Below are positions 43,061 through 51,158 of a DNA stretch of 64,000 bases, in pieces. The position numbers and the translations under genes were made by a program. Source of the DNA: Leptolinea sp964420995 (GTDB lineage Bacteria; Chloroflexota; Anaerolineae; Anaerolineales; Anaerolineaceae). The notes under the pieces are model-generated. The model was not told the origin of the DNA. It was given only the letters and a program-made list of their open reading frames with translations, and searched no databases. The DNA lies in assembly GCA_964420995.1 (NCBI GenBank), contig CAYQUX010000014.1:54913-118912 (forward strand). Direction: 5' to 3'. Position 1 is the first letter of the stretch, and the number at the start of each line of letters is the position of its first letter.

Positions 43061-43135
43061 ATGCGAAACCAGATGTCCGCCCATTTGCATCATCATCGAA
43101 TTCACACCCTCGAATCTTTCCGGCGGGCGCTTTAG
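43061..43135 (+). CDS. histidine-rich leader peptide (hisL-like)
   Basis: A 24-codon ORF (20 codons if the second in-frame ATG at 43073 is used) that reads MSAHLHHHRIH in its first half and ends TAG. It has five His codons at 43082, 43088, 43091, 43094 and 43103, three of them adjacent. No ribosome site precedes it, and the promoter is only about 10 bases upstream. Placed before hisD with a terminator 37 bases after the stop, this matches his operon attenuation. Too short for ordinary ORF calls. Confidence 0.8.
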   Translation: MRNQMSAHLHHHRIHTLESFRRAL

Positions 43136-43198
43136 CGCATACCTGTAACACAGACGTACACAAACCCAACCAGCCCCCGGAAGACCGGGGGCTTCTTC
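43120..43198 (+). promoter_or_regulatory. his attenuator: competing hairpins and terminator
   Basis: The terminator AGCCCCCGG (43172-43180), AAGA loop, CCGGGGGCT (43185-43193) is followed by TCTTCTTT. CCGGCGGGCGCT (43120-43131), inside the end of the leader ORF, can pair with the same AGCCCCCGG arm, allowing antitermination. A small hairpin GCGCT/AGCGC (43127-43138) could be the pause. Ribosome stalling at the His codons would leave 43120-43131 free. Confidence 0.75.
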
Positions 43199-43218
43199 TT
43201 TAGTTAATGGAGCAGCCC

Positions 43219-44559
43219 ATGTTTCCCATTTATGATGTTGAGACCGCCCAAAAAACCATTCTGAAGCGCACCCCCCTGGACGATATGCCCGTTCCATCGC
43301 AGGTGTTGGAACGCCTTAAGACAACGTTCGGCCGGGATATCTCCCCCTCCGAAGCCGTCCGTCAGATCATCCGTGAAATCCGCGTCGAAGGTGATTCTGC
43401 CCTCCGCCGGTGGACCAAAACCCTTGATGCCGTGGATATCGCGGATAATCGTATCCCCGCGTCAAAAATCCAGAACTCCCTCGAAAAGCTCGAACCCGCA
43501 TTGCGACAGGCACTCGAAACCTCAGCCAGTCGGATCGAACAATTTTATCGCAAACAACCGGCCATCTCCTGGCTGGATCAATCCATGGGCGGTTCGCTTG
43601 GACAGATGCTGCGCCCCATGGAGCGCGTGGGGATCTATGTACCCGGCGGTACAGCCCCCCTCCCTTCCACCGTATTGATGACCGCCATACCGGCGCGTGT
43701 GGCCGGGGTGAAACAGATCGTCATGGTCACTCCTCCGGCTCGCGGGACGGGTGAGGTCAATCCGGTCATTCTGGCGGCGGCGGCCATCGCCGGAGTGGAT
43801 GAAGTGTACGCGGTCGGCGGCGCGCAGGCTGTGGCTGCCCTGGCGTACGGCACCGAAACCATCCAACCGGTGAACAAGATCGTCGGACCCGGCAACCTGT
43901 TTGTCACCCTGGCAAAACAGCAGGTTTTCGGCACTGTGGGCATTGATGGCCTGGCCGGTCCAACAGAAACCATTGTCATCGCGGATGAAAGCGCGCGCCC
44001 CGATTGGGCGGCGGCGGACCTGCTGGCACAGGCGGAACACGACATTCTCGCGGCGGCTATTTTATTGACCCCATCGAGAAAGGTCGCAGAAGCTGTGCAG
44101 AAGGAAATGGCGGCCTGGCTGGAAGGCCGCAACAACGCGAACCTCTCCCGCACGGAAATATTCAATATCTCTCTGCAGAATCGCAGCGGTGCGGTGATCA
44201 CGGCTGATATCGAAGAAGCCGTGGAAATATCCAATCAGTATGGCCCTGAGCACCTCAATCTGGCCGTCCGCGACCCGTGGAATTACCTTGAAAAGGTAAC
44301 CTGCGCGGGCGGCGTGTTTGTGGGAGAAACATCCTGCGAGGTGATGGGTGATTACATAGCCGGGCCCAGCCACGTGATGCCCACAGGCGGATCCGCCAAA
44401 TTTGCCTCTCCGCTCAATGTGTGGGATTTTCTGCGCATCATCAGCGTGGTCGGCCTTAATCAGGCCGCGGCAGCCGATCTCGGACGCCAGGCGGATATCA
44501 TCGCGAGGGCGGAAGGCCTGAACGCCCATGCCCTGGCAGGCCGTTTACGGGCTTCCTGA
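43219..44559 (+). CDS. hisD: histidinol dehydrogenase
   Basis: A 446-residue enzyme for the last two steps of histidine synthesis (histidinol to histidine with NAD+). Typical segments are RVGIYVPGGTAPLPSTVLM, the NAD/zinc region YAVGGAQAVAALAYGTETI, GPGNLFVTLAKQQVFG, DLLAQAEHD, the GPEHLNLAVRDP motif and SCEVMGDYIAGPSHVMPTGG. The ATG at 43219 is chosen because GGAG is 6 bases upstream (43209-43212); an ATG at 43207 would have no site. It follows the attenuator at once and no other his gene is present. A NitT/TauT-type transporter follows. Confidence 0.95.
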   Translation: MFPIYDVETAQKTILKRTPLDDMPVPSQVLERLKTTFGRDISPSEAVRQIIREIRVEGDSALRRWTKTLDAVDIADNRIPASKIQNSLEKLEPALRQALETSASRIEQFYRKQPAISWLDQSMGGSLGQMLRPMERVGIYVPGGTAPLPSTVLMTAIPARVAGVKQIVMVTPPARGTGEVNPVILAAAAIAGVDEVYAVGGAQAVAALAYGTETIQPVNKIVGPGNLFVTLAKQQVFGTVGIDGLAGPTETIVIADESARPDWAAADLLAQAEHDILAAAILLTPSRKVAEAVQKEMAAWLEGRNNANLSRTEIFNISLQNRSGAVITADIEEAVEISNQYGPEHLNLAVRDPWNYLEKVTCAGGVFVGETSCEVMGDYIAGPSHVMPTGGSAKFASPLNVWDFLRIISVVGLNQAAAADLGRQADIIARAEGLNAHALAGRLRAS

Positions 44560-44619
44560 CAGTATCTATTAACAGAAAAGCTGACGTCTTTTCTGAAACA
44601 CCAATTTTCTGGAGGAAAT

Positions 44620-45627
44620 ATGAAAAAGTTGTCTGTAAAATTCATTCTTATTCTTACCGCCATCGTAATGCTGGCCGCCTGCGCAGCGCCGGCCGCTCCG
44701 GCCGCCCACCTGGCGGATGCCGTATCTGCCCAACCGGCTGCCGCGCCGACCAAAGTACGCATTGGCACCCAGCCATGGATCGGGTACGGCCCCTGGTGGA
44801 TCGCCAAGGAAAAGGCTCTGTTCGAGAAATACGGTCTGGATGCCGAATTGATCGACTTCATTGAAGATAAAGAAGTCAACGCCGCCTTCGCCAGCGGCAA
44901 TATGGAAGCCGCCAACCTGGCCACCCACACCGCCATCAAACTTTTCAGCGTGGGCGTTGACCTCAAGCTGGTTCTTCTCGAAGATGTTTCCACCAGCGCG
45001 GACGCCATTCTTTCCGGCGAGGGCATCAACAGCATCGCCGACCTGAAAGGAAAACAGGTGGCCTATGAAGAAGGCACCACCAGCGACCTGCTCCTCAATT
45101 ACGCCCTCATGCAGAACAAAATGACCCTGGATGACATCACCCCGGAACCCATGCCGGCCAGCGACGCGGGAGCTGCCCTGATCAGCGGCAAAGTCCCCGC
45201 GGCGGTGACCTATGAACCCTACATCAGCGAAGCCCTCAAAGAGAACGCCAAACTGAAGGCCCTCTACAAAGCGGAAGAACGTCCCGGCTTGATCTCGGAC
45301 GTACTGGTGATCAGTGGTAAATTCGCCAAAGAAAATCCGGAAGCAGCCAAATCGCTGATGAAAGTCTGGGGCGAAGCGTTGGACTTCTACAATAATGACA
45401 AAAAAGCCGGACAGGAGATCATTGCCAAAGCTGTTGACAGCGCGCCGGAAGATCTGGTGACTGCTTTTGATGGTGTCAAATTTTACGGTTTGAAAGAAAA
45501 TCAGGCGGACCTGACAGGCAGCTTTATGGACACCATCAAGGACGTGGCGGAAGTCTCCCTGGAAATTGGTTTGTTTGAGGAAATCCCGGACCTCAGCAAA
45601 TTGGTTGATGCATCTTTCGTAAAATAA
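44620..45627 (+). CDS. ABC transporter substrate-binding lipoprotein (NitT/TauT type)
   Basis: A 335-residue lipoprotein: signal MKKLSVKFILILTAIVMLAAC with lipobox LAAC, then an Ala/Pro linker, then an SsuA/TauA/ThiY-like type II binding domain beginning VRIGTQPWIGYGPWWIAKEK. Further features are FASGNMEAANLATHTAI and DLKGKQVAYEEGTTSDLLLNY. The ligand may be a small organic or sulfonate-like compound; sequence does not tell. Strong GGAGG lies before the ATG. Because it follows hisD, a histidine-related ligand is worth testing. Confidence 0.88.
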   Translation: MKKLSVKFILILTAIVMLAACAAPAAPAAHLADAVSAQPAAAPTKVRIGTQPWIGYGPWWIAKEKALFEKYGLDAELIDFIEDKEVNAAFASGNMEAANLATHTAIKLFSVGVDLKLVLLEDVSTSADAILSGEGINSIADLKGKQVAYEEGTTSDLLLNYALMQNKMTLDDITPEPMPASDAGAALISGKVPAAVTYEPYISEALKENAKLKALYKAEERPGLISDVLVISGKFAKENPEAAKSLMKVWGEALDFYNNDKKAGQEIIAKAVDSAPEDLVTAFDGVKFYGLKENQADLTGSFMDTIKDVAEVSLEIGLFEEIPDLSKLVDASFVK

Positions 45628-45630
45628 CCA

Positions 45631-46470
45631 ATGCCAACCACAGGTACAAACAGTACTTCTTTCCAGAAGCCGCGCCGCAAAACGCGGTTTCTGGAATTGC
45701 GCGCTGATATTCCGGCAGGTATGTACGTTACTGCCGGCATATCTTTCATCAGTTTTTTTGTGCTGGTCTGGCTCATTCTCACTTCGCTGGAACTGGTTCC
45801 CCCCATGTTCCTGCCGGGGCCGCAATCTGTGTGGCATGAACTTGCCCGGCAGATACGGGAAGGCATTCTGTTAAAAGACGCCGGTGCCAGCCTGTACCGC
45901 ATCACACTGGGTTGGTTGGTATCCACCCTGCTGGCGCTTCCAGTCGGTATTCTGATGGGTAACTTCCGCTTCTTTGAAGGCCTGTTTGAACCGTTCATTG
46001 ACCTGGTGCGCTACATGCCGGCTGTGGCCTTTGTCCCTCTGACCATCTTGTGGACAGGCGTGGGTGACGGCCAGAAGATATTGATCCTCTTCATCGGCAC
46101 ATTCTTTCAGGAAGTATTGATGATTATGGACAATGTAAAAAGCGTTCCGCGCGAGCTGATCGAAGTCAGTTCAACTTTTGGACTATCACGCACTGAAATC
46201 CTCTGGAACGTCATACTGCGCTATGCCCTGCCGGGAATCTGGGATACCTTCCGCATCACACTTGGCTGGGCGTGGACATATCTGGTGGTGGCTGAACTGG
46301 TAGCCGCCAATGTCGGGCTTGGATATCGCATCATGCGCGCCCAGCGTTTTTTGCAGACCGAATCCATCATCCTGGGCATTCTGGTCATCGGGCTGCTTGG
46401 ATTGTTCACCGATATGGCCTTCAAGATTTCATACCGGCGCATGTTCCGCTGGATGGACAGAAAGGGTTGA
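45631..46470 (+). CDS. ABC transporter permease (NitT/TauT type)
   Basis: A 279-residue permease with six predicted helices. The coupling-helix (EAA) motif is ELIEVSSTFGLSRTEILWNVILRYALPGIWD, followed by RITLGWAWTYLVVAELVAAN, as in SsuC and TauC. The stop-start gap with the binding-protein gene is 3 bases and with the ATPase gene 3 bases. The three genes make one importer. Confidence 0.93.
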   Translation: MPTTGTNSTSFQKPRRKTRFLELRADIPAGMYVTAGISFISFFVLVWLILTSLELVPPMFLPGPQSVWHELARQIREGILLKDAGASLYRITLGWLVSTLLALPVGILMGNFRFFEGLFEPFIDLVRYMPAVAFVPLTILWTGVGDGQKILILFIGTFFQEVLMIMDNVKSVPRELIEVSSTFGLSRTEILWNVILRYALPGIWDTFRITLGWAWTYLVVAELVAANVGLGYRIMRAQRFLQTESIILGILVIGLLGLFTDMAFKISYRRMFRWMDRKG

Positions 46471-46473
46471 GCC

Positions 46474-47286
46474 ATGTCAGATCCCATGCTTGAAATGCAG
46501 AACATCCGCGTTTTGTTCAAGCCCTCCCATCAACCCGAAATCGTAGCGGTGGATGATGCCTCAATCAGCGTGCGCGCCAATGAGTTTGTTTCGCTCATTG
46601 GTCCCTCGGGCTGCGGAAAGTCCACCCTGCTTCGGGCGGCTGCCGGATTGGAGCAGCCTTCCTCGGGTGTGATCCTGGTGGAAGGGGCGCCGGTTGATCG
46701 TCCGGGAGCCGACAGGGGTATGGTTTTTCAAACCTATACTCTTTTTCCCTGGCTGTCGGTCAGGGAAAACATCCGTTTTGCCCTGAAGAAATCAAAGCTT
46801 TCGATGGAAGAAAAAGATGAACGGGTACAGCGGTACATCAAATTGATCGGGCTGGAGGGATTTGAGAATTCCTTCCCCAATCAGTTATCCGGCGGGATGC
46901 GTCAACGGGTGGCCATCGCCCGCGCGCTGGTCTATCAACCCAAGATATTGCTGATGGATGAACCGTTTGGCGCACTGGACGCCCAGACGCGTCTATTGAT
47001 GCAGGAACTTTTGCTGCAGGTGTGGGAAAAAGAACGTACCACCGTCCTCTTTGTCACCCATGATGTAGAAGAAGCCATTCTGCTCTCTGATCGTGTTCTG
47101 GTAATGACATCACTTCCCGGGAAAATCAAGACCGAGATTCGCATTGATCTTCCCCGCCCCAGAAAAGTGATGGAAATGGAAACCAGTGTTCCATTCGCGG
47201 GGTATAAAAAACAACTTCTCGAACTGGTTCGTGAAGAAGCCCGCAAGGTATTCGCGATTGACCACTCCAGAGAATTATTGAAATAA
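46474..47286 (+). CDS. ABC transporter ATP-binding protein (NitT/TauT type)
   Basis: A 270-residue ATPase. Walker A GPSGCGKSTLLRAAAG, Q-loop VFQTYTLFPWLSV, signature LSGGMRQRVAIARAL, Walker B ILLMDEPFGALD and H-loop TVLFVTHDVEEAI are complete. It is typical of SsuB/TauB. The last gene of the hisD-transporter run; a rho-independent terminator follows 16 bases after the stop. Confidence 0.94.
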   Translation: MSDPMLEMQNIRVLFKPSHQPEIVAVDDASISVRANEFVSLIGPSGCGKSTLLRAAAGLEQPSSGVILVEGAPVDRPGADRGMVFQTYTLFPWLSVRENIRFALKKSKLSMEEKDERVQRYIKLIGLEGFENSFPNQLSGGMRQRVAIARALVYQPKILLMDEPFGALDAQTRLLMQELLLQVWEKERTTVLFVTHDVEEAILLSDRVLVMTSLPGKIKTEIRIDLPRPRKVMEMETSVPFAGYKKQLLELVREEARKVFAIDHSRELLK

Positions 47287-47301
47287 ACTGGATTCTAAAT
47301 G

Positions 47302-47337
47302 AAAAAAGCTCTGTACAAGTGTGACAGAGCTTTTTTG
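47302..47337 (+). terminator. terminator after the hisD-ABC operon
   Basis: AAAAAGCTCTGT (47303-47314) and ACAGAGCTTTTT (47324-47335) form a 12-bp stem, followed by TT. The next 180 bases up to the heat-shock promoter hold no gene. Confidence 0.88.
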
Positions 47338-47522
47338 CGTCCTGGTACAGCAATCAGATCCCGGGAGAGGCTGTTCCGGTTCTCTTTACATTACAGTCAC
47401 GTTTTTCTCCTCTAACACTGGCTAATAAATCCGCTCAACGGGATGTTTGTTTTCCAACAATAATTGCCTGAAAAAGGCTTATATAAAATTTATAAGAAAT
47501 AGATGCGAACCGTCCTGCTTTC

Positions 47523-47551
47523 TTGACGCTCCCCTACCGGCATGGTATGAT
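47523..47551 (+). promoter_or_regulatory. hrcA operon promoter
   Basis: TTGACG, 17 bases, TATGAT, with TGG directly before the -10 (extended). It ends 14 bases before the CIRCE element. Confidence 0.8.
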
Positions 47552-47564
47552 TCTTCCATAGGTT

Positions 47565-47591
47565 TTAGCACTCTAACGACGAGAGTGCTAA
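47565..47591 (+). promoter_or_regulatory. CIRCE operator
   Basis: A perfect CIRCE: TTAGCACTC, nine bases, GAGTGCTAA, located between the promoter and hrcA. HrcA binds it, so the whole heat-shock operon is autoregulated. Confidence 0.97.
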
Positions 47592-47600
47592 TTCTTGAAA

Positions 47601-48635
47601 ATGGACATATTATCTGATCGCCAGAAAATGCTTTTAACCCTCGTGATCCACGAGTACACCCGAACGGCAGTACCGGTCGGGTCTCAGTCGTTGGTTGAGC
47701 ATTATCACCTTGATCTGAGTTCCGCCACGGTACGCAATGAGCTGGCCGCGCTGGAAGATATGGGCTATCTGCGCCAGCCGCACACCTCCGCGGGGCGTTC
47801 CCCCACGGAAGATGGTTACCGTTACTTTGTCAGCCAGCTCCTTCAGCAAACCGACCTGCCGGCGGAAACGCGCCGCACCATCAGCCACCAGTTCTATCAG
47901 ATGCGCAATGATTCAGACCAGTGGATGCGTCTGGCCGCTTCGGTACTGGCCAACCAGTCGCGTGCCGTGTCACTTGTTACAGCTCCACGGCCGGAGAATG
48001 CCATTTTCAAACACCTTGAATTGATCTCAACCCGTGGACATCAGGTTTTAATGGTCATGGTGATGACCGGCGGAGAAATCAATCAGCGCATTTTTACCCT
48101 GAATGAGATCTACACGCAGGAGCAACTTTCCACGGCAGCCGCTGCCATCACTTCGGCCGCCCAGGGGTTGCGTCTGGATTCGCTACATAACATCCGTGTC
48201 CGATTGGACCCACTCGCCCAGAGTATTCTTGACCTTTTGATCCCGGAAATCAGCCAGACCGGACAGTCGCCGCTGAGCGAAGTCTATATGGACGGCATGA
48301 CCAACGTTCTAGCCGAGCCGGAATTTTCAGGCTCAGAAGAGGCCCGGCGGGCATTTCGCCTGCTGGAAGAACGCTCCTTGCTGGATGATCTGCTCTCCCG
48401 GTCTTTCACCGGCAACACCCTGGGTGGCGTGCATGTCATCATCGGCGGCGAAGGCGCCTGGGAAGAACTACGGCAGTGCTCCATAGTACTGGCCAGGTAT
48501 GGTACACCCGGCCAGGTGACCGGAACTCTGGGAGTGCTTGGCCCCATGCGCATGTCATACGGAAGATCCATTTCAGCCGTCCGGTTCCTTTCCGGACTGC
48601 TATCAGAACTCGTCAGCACAGGGCTGGCGGATTAA
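47601..48635 (+). CDS. hrcA: heat-inducible transcription repressor HrcA
   Basis: A 344-residue repressor that binds the CIRCE site 10 bases upstream. The N-terminal winged-helix segment RQKMLLTLVIHEYTRTAVPVG, the SSATVRNELAALEDMGYLRQPHTSAGRSPTEDGYRYFV block and the late HVIIGGEGAWEELRQCSIV match the family. A start at 47601 (MDILSD) is used; an in-frame TTG two codons earlier is possible. No ribosome site is obvious. It heads hrcA-grpE-dnaK-dnaJ-prmA, the order seen in many Gram-positives. Confidence 0.95.
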   Translation: MDILSDRQKMLLTLVIHEYTRTAVPVGSQSLVEHYHLDLSSATVRNELAALEDMGYLRQPHTSAGRSPTEDGYRYFVSQLLQQTDLPAETRRTISHQFYQMRNDSDQWMRLAASVLANQSRAVSLVTAPRPENAIFKHLELISTRGHQVLMVMVMTGGEINQRIFTLNEIYTQEQLSTAAAAITSAAQGLRLDSLHNIRVRLDPLAQSILDLLIPEISQTGQSPLSEVYMDGMTNVLAEPEFSGSEEARRAFRLLEERSLLDDLLSRSFTGNTLGGVHVIIGGEGAWEELRQCSIVLARYGTPGQVTGTLGVLGPMRMSYGRSISAVRFLSGLLSELVSTGLAD

Positions 48636-48656
48636 TTCACGCAATTGAGGTAAGGT

Positions 48657-49220
48657 ATGACAGAAGAACACAAAAAACGAGAATCGAAGCACTCTGCTGA
48701 AGTTCATACACAACCCGCAGAGGAACACATCTCCCCGGGAGCCGTAGAATCAGAGACACCTGAACCCGTTTCCGCCGAACTGGAAAAGGTTCGCGGAGAG
48801 GCAAAGGAGTATTTTGAAGGCTGGCAGCGCGAACGGGCTGACTTTGCCAATTACAAGAAACGCATCGAGCGTGATCAGGTTCAATTATCACAGAACCTGA
48901 ATGGCAACATCATCAAGAAATACCTGGTTGTCGTGGATGATATGGAACGTGCCCTCAAAAACCGCCCGGTTGATCCCGAAGGAGCAAAGTGGGCAGAGGG
49001 TATCGATTTAATCTACCGTAAATTACAAACCATTCTTGAAAACGAAAATGTGAAAATAATACCGGCCGAATCCGCCGAATTTGATCCCAATATTCATGAA
49101 GCCATTTCGCATGAAGACAGCCCCGACCATGAAAGCGGTCAGGTGATCGAAGTCTTGCAGCAAGGGTACACGATCGGGGATCGGGTACTGCGTCCGGCAC
49201 TGGTACGAGTCGCTAAATAG
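48657..49220 (+). CDS. grpE: DnaK nucleotide exchange factor GrpE
   Basis: A 187-residue protein. Residues about 1-50 are polar and acidic; a long helix (EKVRGEAKEYFEGWQRERADFANYKKRIERDQ) dimerises; the beta-domain region holds FDPNIHEAISHEDSPDHESGQVIEV and LRPALVRVAK. GrpE drives ADP release from DnaK. It lies between hrcA and dnaK. The ATG is preceded by AGGTAAGGT. Confidence 0.95.
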   Translation: MTEEHKKRESKHSAEVHTQPAEEHISPGAVESETPEPVSAELEKVRGEAKEYFEGWQRERADFANYKKRIERDQVQLSQNLNGNIIKKYLVVVDDMERALKNRPVDPEGAKWAEGIDLIYRKLQTILENENVKIIPAESAEFDPNIHEAISHEDSPDHESGQVIEVLQQGYTIGDRVLRPALVRVAK

Positions 49221-49229
49221 GAGGAACTC

Positions 49230-51152
49230 ATGGGAAAAATCATTGGAATTGATCTGGGCACCACCAACTCCGTCGCCGCGGTCATGGTCGGCGGTGAGCC
49301 GGTAGTCATCCCCTCGGCAGAAGGCGAACGTCTTGTTCCTTCAGTTGTAGCCGTAAACAAGAATCACGAACGACTTGTCGGGCGCGTAGCCCGCAACCAG
49401 TCCATTGTTAATCCGGAGAATACCATCTTCTCCATCAAGCGGTTTATGGGACGTAAATTCGAAGACGCGGAAGTGCAGCGCACCCTCAGCCGGGTTCCCT
49501 ACAAGGTGACCAAGGCTCCCAATGGCGATGTCCGTGTGGTGCTGGATGGCAAGGAATACTCCCCACCGGAAGTCTCTGCCATGATCCTGGCAAAATTGAA
49601 GTCTGACGCGGAAGCTTACCTGAGTGAGACCATCACACAGGCCGTCATCACAGTTCCGGCTTACTTTAACGACGCACAGCGCAACGCCACCAAAGACGCC
49701 GGCAAGATCGCTGGCCTCGAGGTACTGCGGATCATCAATGAACCGACCGCGTCTTCCCTTGCGTACGGTCTTGACAAGAAAAAGAACGAAGTTATCGCGG
49801 TCTATGACCTGGGCGGCGGTACCTTCGATATTTCCATTCTGGATGTCGGTGAAGGCGTTTTCCAGGTACGTTCCACCTCCGGTGATACCTTCCTGGGTGG
49901 CGATGATTTCGATCAGCGTATCATGGACTTCCTGATCGAAGAATTCAAGAAAGACAACGGTATCGATCTGCGCGCCGACCGCCAGGCTTTGCAGCGTCTC
50001 AAAGAAGCCTCTGAGAAAGCCAAGATTGAGCTTTCCACCATGATGCAGACGGAGATCAACCTGCCCTACATTACCGCGGATGCCAGCGGCCCGAAACATC
50101 TTTTGATCACCATGACCCGCGCCAAGCTCGAACAGCTTACCGGCGATCTGGTCACCCGCTCGCTGGATCCAGTTCGCCGCGCCATGTCTGACGCCAATCT
50201 GAAACCCGGCGACATCAATGAGGTCATTCTGGTCGGCGGCATGACCCGTATGCCTGCCGTTCAGGAAGCTGTGAAGAAGGAATTCAATAAAGACCCGCAC
50301 AAGGGTGTCAACCCGGATGAGGTCGTGGCTGTTGGCGCGGCCATTCAAGCCGGTGTACTGGGCGGCGAGGTCAAAGACATTCTGCTGCTCGACGTGACCC
50401 CCCTGTCTTTGTCAGTGGAAACCCTGGGCGGAGTGGCCACCCCGATCATCGAACGCAACTCCACTATCCCCACCCGCAAGAGTCAGATATTCTCAACAGC
50501 GGCTGATGGGCAGACACAGGTAGAAATTCATATTTTGCAGGGCGAACGCCCCATGGCGGTGGATAACAAATCGCTGGGCCGCTTTATTCTGGATGGCATC
50601 CCCTCCGCCCCGCGCGGCATCCCGCAGATTGAAGTCACCTTCGATATTGATGCCAACGGCATCCTTAAAGTAACCGCCCTGGATAAAGCCTCAAACCGCA
50701 GCCAGCATATCACTATCACCGCCTCTTCAGGGTTGAGCGAAGCGGAAGTCGAAAAGATGCGCCGCGAAGCAGAAGCCAACGCGGAAGCGGACACCAAACG
50801 CAAGGAATTGATCGAAGTCCGCAACCATGCCGATAACATGGTCTACACCGCTGAGAAAACCCTGAAAGACTTTGCTGACAAGATCCCCGCGGATATGAAA
50901 TCGAAAACTGAAGACGGCGTAAAGAAAGTCAAAGATGTACTCAACTCCGATGATCCCGCTGCCATCAAGAAAGCCACGGAAGACCTGGGCGCCATCGTCC
51001 AGAGTATGGGCGCCAGCTTTTACCAGCAGCCTGGCACCGCCGGTGCAGGCCCGGAGGCCGGCAGTGGAGCTGGTCCAGAACCCGGCCAGGCTCCCTCATC
51101 CGAAGGCCCATCTGACGGTGATGTGGTCGATGGAGAATTTAAGACAGTCTGA
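49230..51152 (+). CDS. dnaK: chaperone DnaK (Hsp70)
   Basis: A 640-residue Hsp70. The ATPase domain starts IGIDLGTTNSVAAVMVGGEP, with VITVPAYFNDAQRNATKDAG, IINEPTASSLAYG and the IAVYDLGGGTFDISIL phosphate loop. The linker is EVKDILLLDVTPLSLSVETLGG, and the substrate domain follows. The last 40 residues are Gly/Pro/Ser-rich and end DGDVVDGEFKTV. Nothing appears truncated. The AGGAGG site is strong. Confidence 0.98.
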   Translation: MGKIIGIDLGTTNSVAAVMVGGEPVVIPSAEGERLVPSVVAVNKNHERLVGRVARNQSIVNPENTIFSIKRFMGRKFEDAEVQRTLSRVPYKVTKAPNGDVRVVLDGKEYSPPEVSAMILAKLKSDAEAYLSETITQAVITVPAYFNDAQRNATKDAGKIAGLEVLRIINEPTASSLAYGLDKKKNEVIAVYDLGGGTFDISILDVGEGVFQVRSTSGDTFLGGDDFDQRIMDFLIEEFKKDNGIDLRADRQALQRLKEASEKAKIELSTMMQTEINLPYITADASGPKHLLITMTRAKLEQLTGDLVTRSLDPVRRAMSDANLKPGDINEVILVGGMTRMPAVQEAVKKEFNKDPHKGVNPDEVVAVGAAIQAGVLGGEVKDILLLDVTPLSLSVETLGGVATPIIERNSTIPTRKSQIFSTAADGQTQVEIHILQGERPMAVDNKSLGRFILDGIPSAPRGIPQIEVTFDIDANGILKVTALDKASNRSQHITITASSGLSEAEVEKMRREAEANAEADTKRKELIEVRNHADNMVYTAEKTLKDFADKIPADMKSKTEDGVKKVKDVLNSDDPAAIKKATEDLGAIVQSMGASFYQQPGTAGAGPEAGSGAGPEPGQAPSSEGPSDGDVVDGEFKTV

Positions 51153-51158
51153 TAATTT

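Noticed and set aside
42926..43200. A His T-box before hisD
   Set aside because: No AGGGTGG-type box or stem I features; a His-rich leader peptide and terminator explain the region better.
44560..44619. A thiamine (TPP) riboswitch before the NitT/TauT-type binding protein
   Set aside because: The conserved CTGAGA and ACCTGA-type segments are missing; only a weak CAGAAAAG/CTTTTCTG hairpin is present.
44569..45837. 422-codon minus-strand frame over the solute-binding gene
   Set aside because: Low-complexity composition, no recognisable domain, and it opposes a gene with signal peptide and family match.
49341..50348. 335-codon minus-strand frame over dnaK
   Set aside because: Shadow of a highly conserved gene; no start signal and no domain.
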